Assembly (NCBI GenBank): GCA_030637775.1
Contig: DAOWFY010000158.1
Location: 1-15,638 of the forward strand
Source: a bacterium
Lineage (GTDB): Bacteria > Ratteibacteria > UBA8468
DNA: 15,638 nt
Direction: 5' to 3'
The position numbers and the translations under genes were made by a program. Shown here piece by piece: positions 14,163 to 15,638 of the stretch. The notes beneath the pieces were generated by a model that did no database searches, was not told where the DNA came from, and worked only from the letters and a program-made list of their open reading frames with translations. Position 1 is the first letter of the stretch. Every line of letters begins with the position of its first letter.

Positions 14163-14192
14163 ATTATACTTCATTTCCCTTATAGTTGACAA
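14163..14192 (-). promoter_or_regulatory. Sigma-70 promoter for lpxB-msbA, TTGTCA-N18-TATAAT
   Basis: On the minus strand, TTGTCA (14192-14187) and TATAAT (14168-14163) are separated by 18 nt, with a predicted start near 14156 at the first helix of copy B. Its -35 box overlaps the gyrB -35 box on the other strand by five bases, so the two promoters probably compete for polymerase. Confidence 0.65.
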
Positions 14193-14214
14193 GGAAAGAT
14201 TAATATTATATAAT
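14186..14214 (+). promoter_or_regulatory. Consensus sigma-70 promoter for gyrB, TTGACA-N17-TATAAT
   Basis: TTGACA (14186-14191) and TATAAT (14209-14214) are both perfect, with the ideal 17-nt spacer in very AT-rich DNA. Transcription should begin near 14221, giving a leader of about 46 nt. Downstream, TTTAACATATAA occurs twice in tandem (about 14229-14252) and could be a binding site or a local duplication. Confidence 0.85.
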
Positions 14215-14233
14215 ATATTTATAGGACATTTAA

Positions 14234-15638
<1,405 letters not shown>

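Overview
The window looks like chromosomal DNA of an uncultivated Gram-negative bacterium. It carries lipid A genes (lpxB and an msbA-type exporter), bacterial information-processing genes (dnaG, a primary sigma factor, gyrB, tilS) and classical sigma-70 promoters. Base composition is moderately AT-rich. Tetratricopeptide (TPR) proteins, a DUF5658-like protein and dense small palindromic repeats would suit a candidate phylum such as Omnitrophota. That placement is an impression, not a demonstrated assignment.

Layout, left to right. Positions 1-494 hold the 3' end of a TPR protein gene. A promoter and a short DUF5658-like membrane protein with an apparent frameshift follow (543-946). Next come mgtE (Mg2+ channel/transporter), a REP-like inverted repeat pair exactly between mgtE and tilS, then tilS, dnaG, a 356-nt structured repeat, and rpoD. 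A 98-nt stem-bounded element and a partial second type of leader repeat lead into lysC-cimA, an overlapping pair for aspartokinase and citramalate synthase that feeds the aspartate family and isoleucine. A leaderless two-gene AbiEii/DUF6922-like toxin-antitoxin-type unit follows. A compound palindromic repeat then separates it from the converging lpxB-msbA operon on the minus strand. A divergent promoter region drives lpxB-msbA leftward and gyrB rightward; gyrB runs off the right edge.

The most unusual content is outside the protein genes. A structured element occurs upstream of rpoD (5285-5640) and, on the minus strand, upstream of lpxB (13894-14161). Related 3'-half sequence also lies upstream of lysC (6931-7015). 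The two full copies share long identical single-stranded segments. Several of their helices (a terminal stem and two hairpins) have different sequences with compensatory changes, one hairpin around an invariant CCAGCGA loop. All three copies lie in the sense orientation and end at or near a start codon. For lpxB, a predicted promoter places the transcription start at the first bases of the element. This is what one expects of a 5'-leader RNA or a mobile structured repeat that has settled in leaders. A 74-nt module in both full copies can encode a shared short peptide (MNARAEEESIASI), with mostly synonymous differences.

A second theme is small palindromes. Two near-identical 26-nt palindromic units are inserted in the same frame in lysC, with a third palindrome nearby, and several elements begin within two bases of a stop codon. 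No tRNA, rRNA, CRISPR array or complete transposase gene was seen. Gene-free stretches over 300 bases are 5283-5640 and 13894-14266; both are filled by the structured repeat, the second also by promoters.
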